Assembly (NCBI GenBank): GCA_037974665.1 | Contig: CM075768.1 | Span: forward strand, 11,585,001-11,649,000 | DNA: 64,000 nt | Direction: 5' to 3' | Origin: Ehretia macrophylla | Lineage: Eukaryota; Streptophyta; Magnoliopsida; Boraginales; Ehretiaceae | Shown here: positions 60,379 through 64,000 of the stretch, piece by piece | Numbering within the stretch: position 1 is the first letter of the stretch | Layout of the letters: each line of letters starts with the position of its first letter | Notes under the pieces: model-generated | The model's input: only the letters and a program-made list of their open reading frames with translations | Told to the model about the DNA's origin: nothing | Databases searched by the model: none | Translations under genes and position numbers: made by a program

Positions 60379-62876
60379 TGTCACACCCCAACTCGACCCC
60401 TCCTACAATCAGTCATGACACAACGGAATTTCAGCAGTATAACGACAGTAATTAGGACACCGAGGCTCTAAACCAACCTCTTCGCAACTCATACAACCAA
60501 CTCCCCAAACAATTCAACAATTAAACAACACAACCACAATATACATTAAACATTTTTTTACCATTGTATCCATAAGTTATACGCCTCCGTTCCAACATCA
60601 TACATTTACTATATAACAAATATTTCCAAAATAGATTATAACCAATCTAGCAACCTAATCATTTTCCAAAACAAGACTACTAAACTAGCCACCTTTAATC
60701 TATTATCTTTACAACATCTTATACATCGTAAACTTCTAAGTAAATATAAACCAACTAGTTTTAATATACAAGATAACAAAAGAGTACAACATCAGATATC
60801 AAGGACAAGACTCTGGCACATAGGACTCGTCCACATATGGCACATTCTCAGCTTCCTGAGGCACATACCCGTAATCTTGTTCAATATCACCTGTATGCAT
60901 GCAATAATTGAGAGTGAGCTTATATAAAATAAGCCCAGTGAGGATTCGACAGATCTCTTAACAGTATTTACTATACTCCTTGAAAATCATCCTTTGAGCA
61001 GTAAACACATAATAATCATCAATAACAATATAAGCACATTAATTATAATAACCAATCAATAAAGGATACTCTAGTTGGTGTAGCTCCAAACGCCATCACG
61101 ATCTCAATCATTCTTTTTATAATTCCCCATTACTCATGCACCCGAGGTACCTCACTAGCCCCTCCCTCCATGGCACCTCCGCCCATGCGAGCTGGGGGTA
61201 GCCTCTGATAGTCATGCCGTTATCAACTTGACAACCCAACACTACCCGAGAGGTGGTACACACATATCAAGACTCATGATAATAATAATAATCATTCATA
61301 TCTCAGGAGAACAACATATCAAGTTGACTATCTCTTGGCTCATCAATAATCAAATATCACATGAGGACAACAAAGTAGGTTGCCTATCTCCTGGCTCATC
61401 AATAATCAATCAATAATCATCACTTCAACAACATAACAACAACTAGTCAAATAAGCAACAAACAACTAAATTAGATGACAAAGTAGGCCACCCAACTTAA
61501 CATGCATTAAACACACAACCAAACCCTAGTCTAACCATCAACAACTCACAATTCAATCACTCAAACACCACCCAAACAACCAAATGCATATTTCAATATT
61601 TTAAAGAAAGACAACCCAAACTTCTAAAAGTCATAACTTTTATTCTACTAATCCAAACACCTCCAAACCAGTTTCTATCACTCACCCACTCAATCAACTA
61701 TATTAGCCCCCTGGGAAACCAACCATAATCCATCCAAATCAAGCCCAACAACCCTAAAACCCTAATGCATCATGGCTGAAATTTCCGGACTTTTACACCG
61801 ACATCACAATCAAAATTTTGGCATTACAACATTACTACCACGTATTTAACAAACTTTTAGAAACTAACAGCAAGCAATTCCAACAACCACAACAACATTT
61901 ATTTAACAAATAGCCAAATTCTCAATTTTAATACCCAAAAAATAGAAATACATACTACAACCGTTCAAAACAACTATAAACCCATATAATCAATCCTTAG
62001 CACCTACTGAGCAATAATATAACATCAATTTAACATTTCAACAGCTCAAAAATTCGATTATATGAATTAATATAAAAATGACATTTTGAGATCTAGAATT
62101 TTTCTCTCACCTTTGATGTTTTATGAAGCTAGAAAGATGTGCAAATGATGCCCAACAAGTGGAATCAAGCCTTGGATGAAGATGTTTGGACTTCAAATGA
62201 GTTTTCTATTGAAAATTTACTTCGAAAAAATGTTGAAAAAACTCACAAAGATGGCTATGGAGTTTCGGCCCTTTGTGTGTGTGCATGAGTGTGTTTGCTT
62301 TGTTTTTAATGTGTGTTGATAGTTAAATAGGCTAAGTCAACAAAATTGCAAAAGTCAAAGTTAGTATTTTTAGTCTTTTAGTTGTTTTCTAGTCTTTTAA
62401 TTAGATTTTTTAGACTATTTTGCTCAAAACAATTATGCAACACTTAGACTATTTTAAGTAGCTTATTTTTAGGTGACAAGAAGTTTTACATTCAAATATT
62501 TGCACTCGATTCGGTTTAAAACTTGATTTTCGCAAAAGAAGGTATAAAAATTCTTTTAAATTCCTAAGCCGATTTGAAATCCGTTTTAATCAAATACAGG
62601 TCTATTTATATCCAAGGACTAGATTTTGAAACACTTAAAACACCTGCGTAAAAATTTTAGCAAACGTGCGTCCAAAATACTATTTACAAAAACCGTCGAT
62701 AAAATTTCTGATTCCGTTTTTTATGAAAATTTCATGAATGCACACATAGCATGTAATAGGAATATGAATCACATATTTAGCGCATTCTAATTCATATAAC
62801 ACATAAATAGGTCATATCATGCAAATCGAGGCAAAGACACGCAAATCGAGGTAAAGACGAAAACTGGGGTTTCACA
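60379..62876 (-). repeat. Solo LTR I, Tekay-like, in LINE ORF2
   Basis: A 2498-bp LTR in reverse orientation, edges TGTCACACCCC and GGGGTTTCACA, with perfect TSD TACAA (60374-60378 and 62877-62881). Of the solo LTRs here it is the closest to the Tekay-1 LTR and keeps GAGGTACCTC (61144-61153) and the TATA-like box (60919-60926). Confidence 0.93.
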
Positions 62877-63400
62877 TACAATGGCATTTCCTGGTTTGGA
62901 AAAATGTTCGTATCCCTAAACATAGTTTTCTTGCTTGGCTAGCTCTACTTAATCGGGTCCCAACAAAGGATTGGCTATTGTCTTGGGGTATTGTTGCATA
63001 TCGTATTTGTTCAATTTGTGGCATTGCAGTGGAAATAGGGAACATCTTTTCTTTTCCTACAGTTTGAGTCGTAGTATTTGGTCCCAAGTGCTTGATTTGC
63101 TTATTATTAAGGAAGGTATTTCTTCCCTAGATAATATTGATGCTTGGAGCAGTTGGCATTGTAGAGGTGATGGACTCCAAGCCACGTTGTCAAGACTTTA
63201 TTTTTGTGGTATTGTTTATGCTGTTTGGAGAGAGAGAAATCAAAGGATCTATCAGGAGAAGTTTGCCTCTGAGGAGAGTATCATTGCTGGTACACAAACT
63301 ATTAGATTAAAAACTTATTGTTGCAAAAAGTTTGTTGATAGTGATACAAATAGATTACTTTGTAGAAATTGGAACCTACTTGACATACCTTTCTAGGTTC
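62877..63400 (+). pseudogene. LINE segment 6: C-terminal zf-RVT region
   Basis: Reads WHFLVWKNVRIPKHSFLAWLALLNRVPTKD, then LLSWGIVAYRICSICGIAVE, the zf-RVT zinc-binding domain found at the end of plant L1 ORF2. A frame change follows after the CSICG pair; in another frame comes EHLFFSYSLSRSIWSQVL, the second half of the motif. The last part (YAVWRERNQRIYQEK) is the normal C-terminal end. A stop at 63394-63396 ends the frame. Confidence 0.9.
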
Positions 63401-63481
63401 CCTTTGATGTTTTGGTGACGTGTACGTATTTTTGTCGAGCTTAATAATATATACTTTGTTTTCCTAGCAAAAAAAAAAAAA
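63397..63481 (+). other. LINE 3' UTR and poly(A) tail
   Basis: A short AT-rich 3' UTR ends in 13 A (63469-63481). This fixes the plus orientation and right boundary of the LINE. Confidence 0.88.
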
Positions 63482-64000
63482 CTTTTCATGATCAAAGATT
63501 GTAGCCTAGTCAAGTGCGTGTAGTGACCAATCCCAAATTTCATGAACATAACATAGAGTGACCTGAGTTAGCTATCATTCCAGACACTTTTATCCCAAAA
63601 GGAACTTAAATGCCCACAATTGACTAGTATAGTTTCAAAAGCCATGACCAATTTTAGTTTCATAGTTAATTAATTAGGTTTCAACTCCAATTCAATCTTG
63701 TTAATTTACTTGCTTTTAATTTCTTATAAAGCGGCCTTTTGAGTTCCAATGGACAATATTCGAGTAGCCATCTCGCATGGTCAAAGAGGAATTGTTAGGA
63801 TATATAGTTCATGTATATTTTTCATTTTAATTTTTATTGTACAATGACGCAAACAATTGTCGATTCCCATTTTCTAATTATAAATTCCACCATTTACAAT
63901 AGGCTTAAACTAAAAACATTATTAGTCTTTACCTTAAGAAAAAATGTATCCTTTGAGATCCTCTATGAAAACCTCTAGCACAGTACAACTAACTCTCATA
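63482..64000. other. Unassigned flank right of the LINE
   Basis: About 0.5 kb of AT-rich sequence with no frame, LTR end or motif I recognise. It should be the site the LINE entered. Confidence 0.5.

Larger units (their letters stand above)
34490..63481 (+). mobile_element. L1-type LINE, one copy split by five LTR-element insertions
   Basis: Six collinear LINE segments (34490-34956, 37212-37986, 49908-51608, 56358-57277, 59527-60378, 62877-63481) carry, in order, ORF1 N-terminal part, ORF1 RNA-binding core and zinc knuckle, ORF1 tail plus endonuclease, reverse transcriptase, RT C-terminal part, and the C-terminal zinc-binding region with poly(A). Together they are about 5.3 kb, a normal length for a plant L1. 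Each gap is one LTR element or solo LTR with a 5-bp duplication. The copy has in-frame stops and frame changes in both ORFs and is dead. The 5' end near 34490 is approximate, and I found no convincing LINE target duplication. Confidence 0.92.

Noticed and set aside
34490-63481. Target-site duplication for the LINE itself
   Set aside because: I compared sequence after the poly(A) (CTTTTCATGATC) with the area before 34620 and found no convincing match.
1-64000. A host gene, tRNA or rRNA anywhere in the window
   Set aside because: Every long frame was traced to a mobile element or to noise. The tRNA-like strings found are primer binding sites only 12-18 bases long next to LTRs.

Overview
This window is plant nuclear DNA, almost certainly intergenic heterochromatin of a flowering plant. 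The evidence is the repeat content: Ty3/gypsy chromoviruses of the Tekay/Del type, Athila-like Ty3/gypsy elements primed by a tRNA-Asp-type site, Ty1/copia elements primed by initiator Met-tRNA, a plant L1-type LINE and a PIF/Harbinger-like MITE. I found no convincing host gene, tRNA, rRNA or CRISPR. Nearly every long open frame belongs to a mobile element, and all LTR elements seen are fossils.

Left half (1-32350) is a stack of LTR elements. An old Ty1/copia element (D, minus; LTR 21960-23563 plus 32092-32350, PBS 21945-21957, leader 20296-21944) is the base. Athila-like element A (plus; 14868-20295 in view) abuts its leader. A is in turn cut by Tekay-1 (minus; 1-2108 and 11177-14867 in view), and Tekay-1 is cut inside gag by Tekay-2 (plus; 2109-11171, TSD TGAGG). 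A second Athila-like insertion (B, 23564-32086) lies in D's LTR and has the unusual order LTR-internal-LTR-internal-LTR. Its internal region carries a gag-like zinc-knuckle frame but no pol.

Middle spacer (32351-34490) holds no gene I can support; its second part looks like a worn LTR.

Right half (about 34490-63481) is one broken L1-type LINE of about 5.3 kb, spread over 29 kb by five direct LTR-element insertions: solo LTR 34957-37211 (TSD CTTTC), copia element E 37987-49907 (CGCCC/TACCC), gypsy remnant F 51609-56357 (AGTGT/AATGT), solo LTR G 57278-59526 (AGGGG/AGGTG) and solo LTR I 60379-62876 (TACAA). E carries a MITE in its 5' LTR and an Athila-like solo LTR (J) in its primer binding site; F carries a copia solo LTR (H, TSD AACCC). 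The LINE ends in a poly(A) run at 63469-63481, followed by about 0.5 kb of unassigned sequence.

The signals I think most deserve a second look are a cluster of perfect hairpins just upstream of the TATA-like box of solo LTR J (42084-42406); unrelated GC-rich palindromes at the same place in the other Athila-like LTRs; a second polypurine-type motif about 1.1 kb upstream of the normal one in three Athila-like copies; and the pol-less tandem element B. All boundaries, repeats and percentages were read by eye, with no alignment or database search.
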